Positions 1 through 9,549 of a stretch of 64,000 nt of DNA are shown here, piece after piece. The DNA is from JAMHWF01 sp048500255. GTDB taxonomy: Bacteria > Pseudomonadota > Gammaproteobacteria > Burkholderiales > Burkholderiaceae_C. Under the pieces are notes generated by a model. The model made no database searches and had not been told where the DNA came from. It was given only the letters and a program-made list of their open reading frames with translations. How positions within the stretch are numbered: the first letter of the stretch is position 1; each line of letters starts with the position of its first letter. The translations under genes were made by a program, and so were the position numbers. The DNA lies in the NCBI GenBank assembly GCA_048500255.1, contig JASNYH010000002.1, positions 806,001 through 870,000 on the forward strand. The letters are read 5' to 3'.

Positions 1-24
1 TGCGTTGACGCTTCGAGGAGTCCC

Positions 25-1011
25 GTGGCGTCGCTGATCGGCTTCGCGCTGCGTCGCCTCGCGCAGGCGGTCGCCGTGATGCTGGCCGTCGCGTTCATCG
101 CCTTCGTGCTGTTCCAGTACGTCGGAGACCCCGTGTCGCAGCTCGCCGGCCCCGACGCGACGCCCGAGCAGCGTGCCGCGCTGCGCGCCGACCTCGGTCT
201 CGACCGGCCCGTCGTCATGCAGTTCGCGCGTTTCGCCGCACACGCCGTGCGCGGCGACTTCGGCATCAGCCTGCGCCAGGGACGCGCGGTCTCGACGCTG
301 CTGCTCGAGCGATTGCCGGCGACGCTCGAACTCGCCGTCGTCGCGGCCGTGCTGGGTTCGCTGGCCGGCATCCCGGCCGGCGTCTATGCCGCCTTGCATC
401 GCGAGCGCCGCGTGGCGCAGGGGCTCATGGGGCTGTCGTTGCTCGGCGTCTCGCTGCCGACCTTCGTCGTCGGCATCTTGCTGATCTACGTGTTCTCGGT
501 GCAGCTCGGCTGGCTGCCGAGCTTCGGTCGGGGCGACGTCGTCACCGTCGGCGGCTGGTGGACGAGCGGACTGCTGACTCTCGACGGCTGGCGCCACCTC
601 GCGCTGCCGGCGGTGACGCTGGCCGTATTCCAACTCGCGCTGACGCTGCGCCTGGCGCGCGCCGAGATGCTCGACGTGCTGCGCTCGGGCTACATCCGCT
701 TCGCGCGGGCGCGCGGACTGCCCGAACGCACGATCCACTTCCGCCATGCATTGCGCAACGCGCTGATGCCAGTGATCACCGTGACGGGCCTGCAGTTCGG
801 CTCGCTGGTCGCGTTCTCCGTCGTCACGGAAACGGTGTTCCAGTGGCCGGGCATGGGCCTGTTGTTCATCCAGGCCGTGGCGCATGCCGACATCCCCGTG
901 ATGGCGGCGTACCTGTGCGTCGTCGCGCTCGTCTTCGTGTCGATCAACTGGATCGTCGATATCCTCTACGTCGTCGTCGATCCGCGACTGCGCTACGCTG
1001 CCGCACGATGA
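25..1011 (+). CDS. dppB: Dipeptide/oligopeptide ABC transporter permease (DppB-like)
   Basis: Inner-membrane permease subunit of a peptide-type ABC importer. The 328-residue length fits DppB/OppB. An N-terminal membrane helix follows a short arginine-rich start, several further hydrophobic segments follow, and the EAA-type cytoplasmic loop that contacts the ATPase is visible near residue 228 (ARARGLPERTIHFRHALRN). The start is GTG, chosen because GAGGAG lies about five bases upstream. It opens a four-gene run with 4-base overlaps (permease, permease, ATPase, ATPase). A TGA at bases 6-8 probably ends an upstream gene, most likely the periplasmic binding protein, which lies outside the window. 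The family call is firm; substrate (dipeptide, oligopeptide, glutathione or nickel) cannot be read from the permease. Confidence 0.88.
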   Translation: MASLIGFALRRLAQAVAVMLAVAFIAFVLFQYVGDPVSQLAGPDATPEQRAALRADLGLDRPVVMQFARFAAHAVRGDFGISLRQGRAVSTLLLERLPATLELAVVAAVLGSLAGIPAGVYAALHRERRVAQGLMGLSLLGVSLPTFVVGILLIYVFSVQLGWLPSFGRGDVVTVGGWWTSGLLTLDGWRHLALPAVTLAVFQLALTLRLARAEMLDVLRSGYIRFARARGLPERTIHFRHALRNALMPVITVTGLQFGSLVAFSVVTETVFQWPGMGLLFIQAVAHADIPVMAAYLCVVALVFVSINWIVDILYVVVDPRLRYAAAR

Positions 1012-1925
1012 GGGTGGTCGCGAGCCGGCGCTTCTCCCGTGCCGGCGCCATGGCAGGCCGCTTGCGGCGCGCTCCCGTCGCGCTCGCGGCGGCGCTCGTG
1101 GCCGCCCTGTGCCTGCTCGGCGCGCTGCTGGCCGGCTGGCTGGCGCCGCAGGATCCGTACGACCTCGCGCAGCTCGATCTCGCCGATGCACGGTTGCCGC
1201 CGGCGTGGCTCGACGGCGGCTCGGCGGCGTACCTGCTGGGCAGCGACGATCAGGGCCGCGACGTGCTGTCGATGCTGCTGCACGGCGCCCGCATCTCGCT
1301 GGCCGTCGCGAGCGCGGCGGTGCTGCTGTCGCTCGCCGTCGGCGTGCCGCTGGGTCTGGTGTCCGGCTATGTCGGCGGCGCCTTCGACGCGCTGCTGATG
1401 CGCTTGTGCGATGTCATGTCGTCGTTTCCCGCCATCCTCGTGGCCCTGCTCGTTGACGGCGTCGGGCGCGCGCTGTTCCCGGCCGCCCACGCGCCGCTGG
1501 CGCTCGGCGTGCTGGTCGTGGCCATCGGGCTTACCGGTTGGGTGCCCTATGCGCGCACGGTGCGCGGCGCGACCCTGGTCGAGCGCGGCAAGGACTACGT
1601 GCTCGCCGCGCGCATCGTCGGCACGCCGCCGCGGCGCATCCTGCGGCGGCACGTGCTGCCCAACGTGATGGGGCCGGTCTACGTGCTGTCGACGATACAG
1701 CTCGCGTCGGCGGTGCTCGTCGAGGCGACGCTGTCGTTCCTGGGCGTCGGCATGCCGGCGACGGCGCCGTCGCTGGGCACGCTGATCCGCATCGGCAACG
1801 ACTTCCTGTTCTCGGGCGAATGGTGGATCGCGGCCTTCCCGGCGGCGATGCTGGTGGCCATCGCGGTCAGCGTCAACCTCTTCGGCGACTGGCTGCGCGA
1901 CGCGCTCGATCCGAGGTTGCGTTGA
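1008..1925 (+). CDS. dppC: Dipeptide/oligopeptide ABC transporter permease (DppC-like)
   Basis: Second permease of the importer, 305 residues, usual for DppC. The start ATG overlaps the stop of the preceding permease (ATGA), indicating translational coupling; the frame stays open upstream but without homologous sequence. A hydrophobic N-terminal helix follows an arginine-rich segment, and the DppC-type sequence GSDDQGRDVLS is present in the periplasmic part. The EAA loop (AARIVGTPPRRILRRHVLP) lies near residue 200. Works with the neighbouring permease as the membrane channel. Confidence 0.88.
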   Translation: MRVVASRRFSRAGAMAGRLRRAPVALAAALVAALCLLGALLAGWLAPQDPYDLAQLDLADARLPPAWLDGGSAAYLLGSDDQGRDVLSMLLHGARISLAVASAAVLLSLAVGVPLGLVSGYVGGAFDALLMRLCDVMSSFPAILVALLVDGVGRALFPAAHAPLALGVLVVAIGLTGWVPYARTVRGATLVERGKDYVLAARIVGTPPRRILRRHVLPNVMGPVYVLSTIQLASAVLVEATLSFLGVGMPATAPSLGTLIRIGNDFLFSGEWWIAAFPAAMLVAIAVSVNLFGDWLRDALDPRLR

Positions 1926-2935
1926 CGACGGCGTCGACATCGCCGCCGCTGCTCGAGATGCGCAGCCTGCGCGTCGAGTTCCCGGTGGCGCGCGAAGGGC
2001 AGCCGCGCACCGCCGTCGACGACCTGTGGCTCGCTGTCGCGGCCGGCGAGGCGCTGGGCGTGGTCGGCGAATCGGGCGCCGGCAAGTCCGTCATGGGCGC
2101 CGCGGCGATCGGCCTGATCGATGCGCCGGGCCGCATCGCGGCCGGCGAAGTGTGGTTCGACGGCGAGCGCATCGACCGCCTGCCGCCCGAGCGACTGCGC
2201 CGCTTGCGCGGCCGGCACATCGGATCGATCTTTCAGGATCCGCTCACGTCGTTGAACCCGATGTTCAGCGTCGGCCGCCAGCTCGTCGAGACGGTGCGCA
2301 CGCATCTGCCGCTGTCGCGCGACGCCGCAAGGCAGCGTGCCGTCGAACTGCTCGAGGCCGCGGGCATGCCCGCGGCGCGAACCCGGCTCGACCAGTATCC
2401 GCACCAGTTGTCGGGTGGATTGCGCCAGCGCGTCGTGATCGCGCTGGCGATGGCGGCGCAGCCGCGGCTCGTCATCGCCGACGAGCCGACGACGGCGCTC
2501 GACGTCTCGACGCAGGCGCAGGTGCTGAACACGCTCGGGCGCCTGTGCCGCGAGCACGGCGTGGCGCTGCTGCTGATCACGCACGACCTGGCCGTCGTCG
2601 CCGAGCGATGCGACCGCATTGCCGTGATGTATGCCGGGCGCGTCGTCGAGACGGGCCCGGTCGACGATGTCATCGATGCGCCGCTGCATCCCTATGCGCA
2701 GGGACTGATCGCAGCGATCCCCACGCTGCAAGGCGCGCGCGAACGGCTGGCGCAGATCGACGGCGCGATGCCGCCCGCCGATGCGCTGCCGGGCGGCTGC
2801 GCGTTCCACCCGCGCTGCCCGCAGCGCCTGCCGCGCTGCGGCGCCGAGCGCCCGCCGTCGTTCGAGCGCGGCGGGCGGCGCGTCGCCTGCTGGCTGCACG
2901 AGGCGCCGCTCGCGCAAGGGGCCGCCGCGCGATGA
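1922..2935 (+). CDS. dppD: Dipeptide/oligopeptide ABC transporter ATP-binding protein (DppD-like)
   Basis: Cytoplasmic ATPase of the importer, 337 residues. Walker A (GESGAGKS) is near residue 49, the ABC signature (LSGGLRQRV) near 163, and Walker B (LVIADEPTTALD) near 183. The C-terminal oligopeptide-transporter extension with the cysteine pattern CAFHPRCPQRLPRC is near residue 295; in this family that region can bind an Fe-S cluster. I chose a TTG start overlapping the upstream stop (TTGA), because homologues have about 12 residues before the first in-frame ATG at 1958; that ATG is the alternative. Forms a heterodimeric ATPase with the next gene. Confidence 0.87.
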   Translation: MTTASTSPPLLEMRSLRVEFPVAREGQPRTAVDDLWLAVAAGEALGVVGESGAGKSVMGAAAIGLIDAPGRIAAGEVWFDGERIDRLPPERLRRLRGRHIGSIFQDPLTSLNPMFSVGRQLVETVRTHLPLSRDAARQRAVELLEAAGMPAARTRLDQYPHQLSGGLRQRVVIALAMAAQPRLVIADEPTTALDVSTQAQVLNTLGRLCREHGVALLLITHDLAVVAERCDRIAVMYAGRVVETGPVDDVIDAPLHPYAQGLIAAIPTLQGARERLAQIDGAMPPADALPGGCAFHPRCPQRLPRCGAERPPSFERGGRRVACWLHEAPLAQGAAAR

Positions 2936-3900
2936 GGATCGAGGCCATCGATCTGACGAAAGACTACGACGTGGCGCGGTCGCCGTTCGGCGTGGCGCGT
3001 CGCGGCGCGCGGCTGCGCGCCGTCGACGGCGTGAGCTTCGCCGTCGAGTCGGGCCGCACGCTGGCGCTGGTCGGCGAGTCCGGATCCGGCAAGAGCACGG
3101 TGGCGCGTCTGCTGGTCGGCCTGGAGGCGCCGTCGGCTGGCCGCGTGCTCATGGACGGCTCGGCGACGACGCCCGGGAAGAAGCCGCAGCGCGGGCGCGT
3201 GCAGATGGTGTTCCAGGATCCGTATGCCAGCCTGAACCCGCGCTGGACGGTGCGCGACATCGTCGCCGAGCCGCTGCAGGAGCTGGGCCTCGTGCGCGGA
3301 CGAGCCGAGGCCGACGCGCGCGTCGCCGCGCTGCTGGCCGCGGTGCGGCTCGACGCGGCCGACGCCGCGCGCTATCCGCATCAGTTCTCGGGCGGCCAGC
3401 GCCAGCGCATCGCGATCGCGCGCGCGCTCGCGACGCAGCCGTCGTTCCTGGTGTGCGACGAGCCGACGTCGGCGCTCGATGTCTCGGTGCAGGCGCAGGT
3501 TCTCAACCTGCTGAAGGACGTTCAACGCGAGCGGGCGTTGACCTGCCTGCTGATCTCGCACAACCTGGCCGTCGTACGGCACATGAGCGACCGCGTCGGC
3601 GTGATGCACCGCGGGCGCATCGTCGAACTGGGGGATCGCGACGCGCTGTTCGACCGGCCGAGGCACCCCTACACCCGCGCCCTGCTCGACGCCGTGCCCG
3701 ACGTGCGTCGCCGCAGGCGTGCGCGCGAGGTGTCGTCCGCTGCCGCTGCGGCGGCCGACGTCGCGGCGAGTGCAAGCGGCTGCGCCTGGCGGGCGCAGTG
3801 TGCGCATGCGAACGCGCGCTGCGCGGCTGAAGTGCCGTCGCTGTCGGCGTGCAACGGCGTGAGCGTCGCCTGCCACGCGGTGCACGAAGGCCGTATCTGA
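2932..3900 (+). CDS. dppF: Dipeptide/oligopeptide ABC transporter ATP-binding protein (DppF-like)
   Basis: Second ATPase of the importer, 322 residues, start ATG overlapping the previous stop (ATGA). Walker A (GESGSGKST) is near residue 48, then the DppF/OppF-typical VFQDPYASLNPR, the signature FSGGQRQR, and the Walker B region with DEPTSALD. The C-terminal cysteine cluster is CAWRAQCAHANARC rather than the commoner CAFHPRC form, and an alanine-rich stretch precedes it. Last gene of the importer run; the next gene is convergent. Confidence 0.87.
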   Translation: MRIEAIDLTKDYDVARSPFGVARRGARLRAVDGVSFAVESGRTLALVGESGSGKSTVARLLVGLEAPSAGRVLMDGSATTPGKKPQRGRVQMVFQDPYASLNPRWTVRDIVAEPLQELGLVRGRAEADARVAALLAAVRLDAADAARYPHQFSGGQRQRIAIARALATQPSFLVCDEPTSALDVSVQAQVLNLLKDVQRERALTCLLISHNLAVVRHMSDRVGVMHRGRIVELGDRDALFDRPRHPYTRALLDAVPDVRRRRRAREVSSAAAAAADVAASASGCAWRAQCAHANARCAAEVPSLSACNGVSVACHAVHEGRI

Positions 3901-3980
3901 CGGCCGCAACGGGCGGGCCGACAAGCTGCGCGTCCGGAGTGCCGCTGCGCGAACCGGCGCGGCCCCGCGTTCTTCGGGCG

Positions 3981-5260
3981 TCAGCCTTGCGGCGGCAGCA
4001 GGTGCTCGTGGCGGAACAACTCCGTCGCGGGCTCGCGGTCGCGGATCAGCCAGCTGCGGTCGCCGGCGACCAGCACTTCGGCGGCGCGGCCGCGGCTGTT
4101 GTAGTTGCCGGCCATGCTCATGCCATAGGCGCCCGCCGACAGCACGGCGAGCAGGTCGCCCGGCTGCACGGCCAGCGGCCGTTCGCGCCCCAGCCAGTCA
4201 CCCGATTCGCAGACCGGGCCGACGATGTCCCAGGTGCGCGGGGTTTCGTCGCGCACGCGACACGCGACGATGCGCATCCAGGCCTCGTACAGCGCCGGGC
4301 GCATCAAGTCGTTCATCGCTGCGTCGACGATGCAGAAGTCGCGTTCCTCGCCCGGCTTGAGGTACAGCACCTCGGTCAGCAGCACGCCGGCGTTGCCGAC
4401 CAGCGATCGCCCCGGCTCGAGCAGCAGCTTGCGATGGCCGTGACCGCGCGCGTCGATGCGCTGCAGCAGCGCTTGCACGAGCTGATCGGCGGCCGGCGGA
4501 GCCTCGTCGGTGTACGTGATGCCCAGGCCGCCGCCGAGATCCAGATGGCGGATCGCGATGCCGTGCCGCTCGACCGACTCGACGAGGTCGAGCACGCGGT
4601 CGAGCGCGTCGAGATAGGGCGCTACGTCGACGATCTGCGAGCCGATGTGGCAATCGATGCCGACGACCTCGAGGCCCGGCAGGCCCGCGGCGCGGCGATA
4701 GGTCTCGACGGCCGCGCCATGCGCGATGCCGAACTTGTTGCCCTTCAGCCCGGTGGAGATGTGGGATGCGTCTTCGCATCGACATCGGGATTCACGCTTG
4801 AGCTCACGCGCGCATGCGTCGGGCAGCGGTGGCGACCTCCGACAGCGCGTCGAGGCTCAGCCTCGCTCTCGACGTTGAAGCACATCACGCCGGCGTCGAG
4901 CGCGCGGCGCATTTCGGCGCGCGTCTTGCCCGCCGAGAAGACGACCTTCGCCGGATCGCCGCCCACCAGCCGCTTGGCTCGGAGCTCGCCGCCCGACGCA
5001 ATGTCGAAGCCGCACCCGGCCTCGCGCGAGGTCTGCAGCACGGCCAGAGTTCGAGGATTGGCCTTCATCGCATAGCAGACGAGATGATCGCGGCCCTGCA
5101 GCGCGCGCCGAGATACGCCGCCAGCGCTCGAGCATCGCAGTGCGCAGATAGACGTACAGCGGCGTGCCGTGGCGACGTGCCAGCGCGTCGGCCGCGTCAG
5201 TCCGTCGACGAACAGGCGGTCGCCGCGATAGGCGACGTGCGGATGTCCGGGCAGGCTCAT
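3981..5260 (-). pseudogene. lysA: Diaminopimelate decarboxylase, broken by several frameshifts
   Basis: LysA is the PLP enzyme that decarboxylates meso-diaminopimelate to lysine. The expected start (MSLPGHPHVAYRGDRLF) is at 5260 and the C-terminal half reads cleanly from about 4760 down to the stop at 3981. It includes GIDCHIGSQI, LDLGGGLGI, LEPGRSLVGNAG and the C-terminal CESGDWLG and AGAYGMSMAGNYN motifs. Between them the reading frame changes at about 5198, 5105, 4857, 4815 and 4762, each explained by a single missing or extra base. Fragments such as CYAMKANP (PLP lysine) and GCGFDIASGGEL are still recognisable. The span is not a multiple of three. The rest of the window shows no comparable damage, so sequence error is as likely as true loss. 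Confidence 0.9.
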
Positions 5261-5446
5261 CGCGCACGGCCTGGCGCCGGAGGGCCGGCGCGGAGGGCGC
5301 GGCGGCGGCCGATGGCGGCGACGGCAGGATGCAGCGGCCCCTTCTCCGCAACCCGCCAGCGCCCGGCGCAAGGCAAGCACACACAGTGCCGTCAGCGCCA
5401 TGACGGCGCTGCGGCGCGGCAGCTTGGCTACACTGTGTCGCGACAT
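5257..5446 (-). pseudogene. lptM: Small LptM-like lipoprotein, frameshifted
   Basis: In many proteobacteria a short lipoprotein gene (LptM/YifL type, helping LptD maturation) sits directly upstream of lysA and divergent from cyaY, exactly the position here. The start (MSRHSVAKLP), a hydrophobic segment and a lipobox (ALAGC) are readable. The family motif GxKGPLxLP is present only if one base is added near 5348 and one removed near 5328; further on, LPSPPSAAAAPSAP is in another frame. A TGA overlapping the lysA ATG would be the natural stop. The damage continues the indel cluster seen in lysA. The identification rests on position and on the split motif. Confidence 0.55.
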
Positions 5447-5463
5447 CGCAAATTCTAAGCGCC

Positions 5464-5832
5464 ATGAACGACACGACGAGCGCCGCTGCCGCGCCGCTGA
5501 GCGACGCCGAGTACCGCATGCGGACCGACGCCGTGTTCGCCGCGATCGAGTCGCGCATCGACCGCTGGCTGCAGGACGACGTGATCGACGTCGACGTGCA
5601 GCGCACCGGCGGACTGCTCGAGATGGCGTTCCCCGACGGCAGCAAGATCGTCGTCAACACGCAGCCGCCGCTGCACGAGATCTGGCTGGCGGCGCGCTCC
5701 GGCGGCTACCACTATCGTCATGTGGGCGGCCGCTGGTGCGACACGCGTGACGGCCGCGAATTCTTCACCGCGCTGTCGGCCGCGGCCAGCGAGCAGGCGG
5801 GCCGGCCGCTGCGATTCGACCCGCCGAACTGA
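5464..5832 (+). CDS. cyaY: Frataxin-like iron-sulfur assembly regulator CyaY
   Basis: CyaY is a small cytoplasmic iron-binding protein that modulates the IscS-IscU iron-sulfur assembly machine. The 122-residue product has the family layout: an acidic N-terminal helix (LSDAEYRMRTDAVFAAIE), then the beta sheet with FPDGSKIVVNTQPPLHEIWLAA and GGYHYRHVGGRW. It starts 17 bases from the divergent lptM/lysA unit, the usual arrangement, and ends seven bases from the convergent mrcA. Confidence 0.92.
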   Translation: MNDTTSAAAAPLSDAEYRMRTDAVFAAIESRIDRWLQDDVIDVDVQRTGGLLEMAFPDGSKIVVNTQPPLHEIWLAARSGGYHYRHVGGRWCDTRDGREFFTALSAAASEQAGRPLRFDPPN

Positions 5833-5838
5833 GCCGGC

Positions 5839-8205
5839 TCAGCGCCGGAACAGGTCGAGGATGCTGTTGCGATCCTCTTCGCTCGGCGGCGGCGGCAGCT
5901 TCTCCTCGAGGCCGAGGCTGCTGACGCCCGCGCCCTGCGCGAATTCTTCGTAGTACCACTCGCCGCCGAGCGAGACGAGGCCTTCGGGCACCGACAACTC
6001 GGCGGGCGGCAGGCCCTTGAGCGCCATCGACATGTAGTCGATCCAGACCGGCAGCGCCAGGCCGCCGCCCGTCTCGCGCTCGCCCAGCTTGCGCGGCGTG
6101 TCGTAGCCGATCCACACGACGGCCACGAGGCGCGGGTGGAAGCCGGCGAACCAGGCGTCCTGCGAGTCGTTGGTCGTGCCCGTCTTGCCGTAGATGTCGT
6201 TGCGCTTGAGCGTCGCCTGTGCGCGCGCAGCCGTGCCCGAGCGCGTGACTTCCTGCAGCAGGCTGTTCATCACGAAGGCGTTGCGCGCATCGATCGTGCG
6301 GGCCGACTCGTCGAGCGGCTGCGGCTTCGATTCGTTCAGCAGCCGTCCCTTGGAGTCCGTGATGCGCGCGATCAGCTGCGGGTTGACGCGGTGGCCGCCG
6401 TTGGCGAAGACGGAATACGCCGTCGCCATCTGCAGCGGCGTCACCGAGCCCGCGCCGAGCGCCATCGTGAGGTAGGCCGGGTGCTTGTCGGCGTCGAAGC
6501 CGAAGCGCGTGACCCACTGCTGCGCATACGCCGGCCCGATCGACTGCAGCAGGCGGATCGAGACCATGTTCTTCGATTTCGCCAGGCCGCGGCGCAGCGC
6601 CATCGGCCCCTCGAACGTGCCGTCGTAGTTCTTCGGTTCCCAGGGCTGACTGCCGGTGACGCCGGCATCGAAGAACAGCGGCGCGTCATTGACGACGGTG
6701 GACGGCGAGAAGCCCTTCTCGAGCGCGGCCGAGTAGATGAACGGCTTGAAGCTCGAGCCGGGCTGGCGCCATGCCTGCGTGACGTGATTGAACTTGTTCT
6801 TGGCGTAGTCGAAGCCGCCCACCATCGCGCGGATCGCGCCGGTGGACGGGTCCACGGCGACGAAGGCGCCTTCGACCTCCGGCAATTGCGTCAGCGACCA
6901 GTCGCCCTTGGCGCTCTTGATCAGCCGCACGACGGCGCCGCGGCGGATCTGCGTCTGCGGATTGCCTTTCGCCGCCAGCCCGGAGGCCACCGGTCGCAGG
7001 CCGTCGCCGGTGACGGTGATCGAGTCCCCGTTCTGCAGCGCGACGACGACCTTCTTCGGGCTGGCTTCCAGCACGACGGCGGCGAGCAGTTCGCCGTTGT
7101 CGGGATGGTCGGCAAGCGCTTCCGAGATGCGAGTGTCCAGGTCCCGGTCGTTCGACGGCAGAACGACGTAGTCCTCCGGGCCGCGGTAGAACTGGCGGCG
7201 CTCGTAGTCCATGATGCCCTTGCGCAGCGCGCGATACGCCGTCATCTGGTCGCCCGAATCGACGGTGAGATAGACGTTCAGGCCGCGTGCGTAGGCCTCG
7301 TCGCCGTACTGGCTGTAGACGAGCTGTCGTGCGGACTCGGCGACGTACTCCGCATGGACCGCCACCTCCGACGGGCTGCGGTACTTCAGCTGCTGCGCCA
7401 GCGCGGTGTCGTGCTGTTCCTGCGTGATGAAGCCGTTGTCGAGCATGCGCTCGATGATGTAGCGCTGGCGCTGCGTGGCGCGCTTCGGGTTGTGGATCGG
7501 GTTGTAGGCCGAAGGCGCCTTGGGCAGCCCGGCTAGCATTGCCGCCTCGGCTACCGTGATGTCCTTGAGCAGCTTGCCGAAGTAGATCTCGCTGGCCGCG
7601 GCGAAGCCATAGGCGCGCTGCCCCAGGTAGATCTGGTTCATGTAGACCTCGAGGATCTGCTGCTTGGAGAGCTGGCTCTCGATCTTGAGCGCGAGCAGGA
7701 TCTCGTAGATCTTGCGCGTGAACGTCTTCTCCGACGACAGATAGAAGTTGCGCGCCACTTGCATCGTGATCGTCGACGCGCCCTGGCTGCGCAACTCGGT
7801 GAACTGGGCCAGCGCCGCGCGCAGCACGCCCTTGTAGTCGACGCCGCCGTGGTCGAAGAAGCGCGCGTCCTCGATCGCCAGCACGGCGTCCTGCATGACC
7901 TTGGGCGTCTGCGCGATCGGCAGGAAGCTGCGCCGCTCTTCGCCGAACTCGCCGAGCAGGACGTTGTCGGCCGAATAGATGCGCATCGGCAGCTTCGGCC
8001 GGTAGTCGTTGAGCCCGCCGATCTCCGGCAGGTTCGGATAGGCGACGGCGAGTGCGACGGCGACCACCGTCAGCAGCGCCACTGCGCCGGCCGCGGTCAG
8101 GCCGGCCAGCGCGAGCAGCGCGCTCACGAACCAGCGGGACCAGGGCGCGGAAGCGGAGCGAGGGGTGCGACGCGGCCGGGGACCCGGGCGCTCGGGAAGG
8201 CTCAT
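5839..8205 (-). CDS. mrcA: Penicillin-binding protein 1A, bifunctional transglycosylase/transpeptidase
   Basis: Class A PBP that polymerises glycan strands and cross-links peptides in the periplasm, 788 residues. A short cytoplasmic tail precedes a single membrane anchor at about residues 27-56. The GT51 glycosyltransferase domain carries the catalytic EDARFF motif at residues 112-117. The transpeptidase domain has SSFK (nucleophile Ser484), SKN, and KTG beginning at Lys674. Divergent from pilM, the standard Burkholderiales arrangement. Nothing in the active sites looks unusual. Confidence 0.95.
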   Translation of the reverse strand: MSLPERPGPRPRRTPRSASAPWSRWFVSALLALAGLTAAGAVALLTVVAVALAVAYPNLPEIGGLNDYRPKLPMRIYSADNVLLGEFGEERRSFLPIAQTPKVMQDAVLAIEDARFFDHGGVDYKGVLRAALAQFTELRSQGASTITMQVARNFYLSSEKTFTRKIYEILLALKIESQLSKQQILEVYMNQIYLGQRAYGFAAASEIYFGKLLKDITVAEAAMLAGLPKAPSAYNPIHNPKRATQRQRYIIERMLDNGFITQEQHDTALAQQLKYRSPSEVAVHAEYVAESARQLVYSQYGDEAYARGLNVYLTVDSGDQMTAYRALRKGIMDYERRQFYRGPEDYVVLPSNDRDLDTRISEALADHPDNGELLAAVVLEASPKKVVVALQNGDSITVTGDGLRPVASGLAAKGNPQTQIRRGAVVRLIKSAKGDWSLTQLPEVEGAFVAVDPSTGAIRAMVGGFDYAKNKFNHVTQAWRQPGSSFKPFIYSAALEKGFSPSTVVNDAPLFFDAGVTGSQPWEPKNYDGTFEGPMALRRGLAKSKNMVSIRLLQSIGPAYAQQWVTRFGFDADKHPAYLTMALGAGSVTPLQMATAYSVFANGGHRVNPQLIARITDSKGRLLNESKPQPLDESARTIDARNAFVMNSLLQEVTRSGTAARAQATLKRNDIYGKTGTTNDSQDAWFAGFHPRLVAVVWIGYDTPRKLGERETGGGLALPVWIDYMSMALKGLPPAELSVPEGLVSLGGEWYYEEFAQGAGVSSLGLEEKLPPPPSEEDRNSILDLFRR

Positions 8206-8384
8206 GAGGTTTCAACGATGCGAGCGGCGATTATAGGAAGCGGCCATCACCGCACGTCGCCAAACGTGAAGTGTTTGGCAGGCTGTGCGCGTGGTCTCGG
8301 GGTTCGCCCGAAGAGGGTTCGAATCGCGTCGCGCGCGCGTCGGCGTTTCGCAACGAGAACGCGAAATACGTCGGTGAAACTGCT

Positions 8385-8413
8385 TTGGTCCACAAGACCT
8401 TTGCTGCTAGCAT
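8385..8413 (+). promoter_or_regulatory. Possible sigma-70 promoter for pilMNOPQ
   Basis: TTGGTC and TAGCAT are separated by 17 bases in the mrcA-pilM intergenic region, which is less GC-rich than the genes. The hexamer matches are only partial, so this is a candidate; it lies about 55 bases before the chosen pilM start. Confidence 0.25.
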
Positions 8414-8469
8414 TCAAGTGACTTATTAACAAGCCAGTGCCCAGTCCGGGCGCCTCGGGAGATGGCGTT

Positions 8470-9549
8470 GTGAGCTTCCTAGACGTTGTGCTGGGCCGAA
8501 AGCATCCGCCGATGATCGGCTTGGACATCAGTTCCTCCAGCGTCAAGCTGGTCGAACTGGACCAGAGTCCCAACGGAGAGTTCATTCTCGAGCGCTTCGC
8601 CTCCGAGAGCTTCGAGAAGGGCTGGATCACCGACGGCCAGATCGAGAAGTTCGACGAGGTGGCCGATGCCGTGCGACGCGTCGTCGCCAAGAGCGGCACC
8701 AAGACGAAGCAAGTCGTGATGGCGATGCCGCAGTCGGCTGTCATCACGAAGAAGATCATGCTGCCGGCGGGCCTGCGCGAAGAAGAGCTCGAGCTCCAGG
8801 TCGAGACCGAGGCCAACCAGTACATCCCGTTCTCGCTCGACGAGGTGAGCCTCGACTTCTGCGTGATCGGACCGAGCCCCACGTCTGTCGGCGACGTCGA
8901 AGTGCTGATCGCCGCGTCGCGCAAGGATCGCGTGCAGGATCGCCAGGGCCTGGCCGAGGCGGCGGGTCTTAAGCCCGCCGTGCTCGACATCGAGTCGCAC
9001 GCGTCGCGCCTCGCCATGGGGCGGGTGATCAGCGCGCTGCCGAACGAGGGCCGCGACGCCCTCGTGGCGTTGTTCGAGATCGGTGCCGACACCACCAGCC
9101 TGAAGGTGCTGCGCGACGACGAGATGCTGTACGACCGCGATCAGGCGTTCGGCGGTTCGCAGCTGACGCAACTCATTTCGCGGCAGTACGGCTTCTCCTT
9201 CGAGGAGGCCGAGCAGAAGAAGCTCGCCGGCGACCTGCCCGACGACTACGAGGCCACGATCCTGGCGCCGTTCGTCGACAGCCTGTCGCAGGAGATCGGA
9301 CGGGCGCTGCAGTACTTCTTCACCAGCACGCCGCACCACAAGGTGCACTACGTGATGCTGGCTGGCGGCACGGCCACGCTGCCCGGCCTCAAGGACCGCG
9401 TGACCGAGCTCACCGGCTTCGCATCGATGGTCGTCAACCCGTTCGAGAACATGCGCCTGGGTGCATCGGTGCGCGAGAGCAAGATGCGCCGCGAGGCGCC
9501 GTCGTATCTCACTGCGTGCGGCTTGGCGATGCGGAGGTTCCTGCAGTGA
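8470..9549 (+). CDS. pilM: Type IV pilus assembly protein PilM
   Basis: PilM is an actin-like, ATP-binding cytoplasmic protein that binds the N-terminal tail of PilN and links the pilus motor to the alignment complex. The chosen GTG start has GGGAG eight bases upstream and gives 359 residues, the family length; an earlier in-frame GTG at 8437 is the alternative. The PilN-binding/actin-fold opening PPMIGLDISSSSVKLVEL is clear, as is the ATP-site glycine run LAGGTATLPGL near the C terminus. First gene of pilMNOPQ, overlapping pilN. Confidence 0.94.
   Translation: MSFLDVVLGRKHPPMIGLDISSSSVKLVELDQSPNGEFILERFASESFEKGWITDGQIEKFDEVADAVRRVVAKSGTKTKQVVMAMPQSAVITKKIMLPAGLREEELELQVETEANQYIPFSLDEVSLDFCVIGPSPTSVGDVEVLIAASRKDRVQDRQGLAEAAGLKPAVLDIESHASRLAMGRVISALPNEGRDALVALFEIGADTTSLKVLRDDEMLYDRDQAFGGSQLTQLISRQYGFSFEEAEQKKLAGDLPDDYEATILAPFVDSLSQEIGRALQYFFTSTPHHKVHYVMLAGGTATLPGLKDRVTELTGFASMVVNPFENMRLGASVRESKMRREAPSYLTACGLAMRRFLQ

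Noticed and set aside
3889..3905. GGCCGT/ACGGCC hairpin over the end of the last importer gene
   Set aside because: Only six pairs, it overlaps the stop codon and no T-run follows on either strand; too weak to call a terminator.
8310..8345. GGGTTCGAATC-like sequence resembling a tRNA T loop
   Set aside because: Flanking bases do not form the T stem and no acceptor, D or anticodon arms can be drawn around it.
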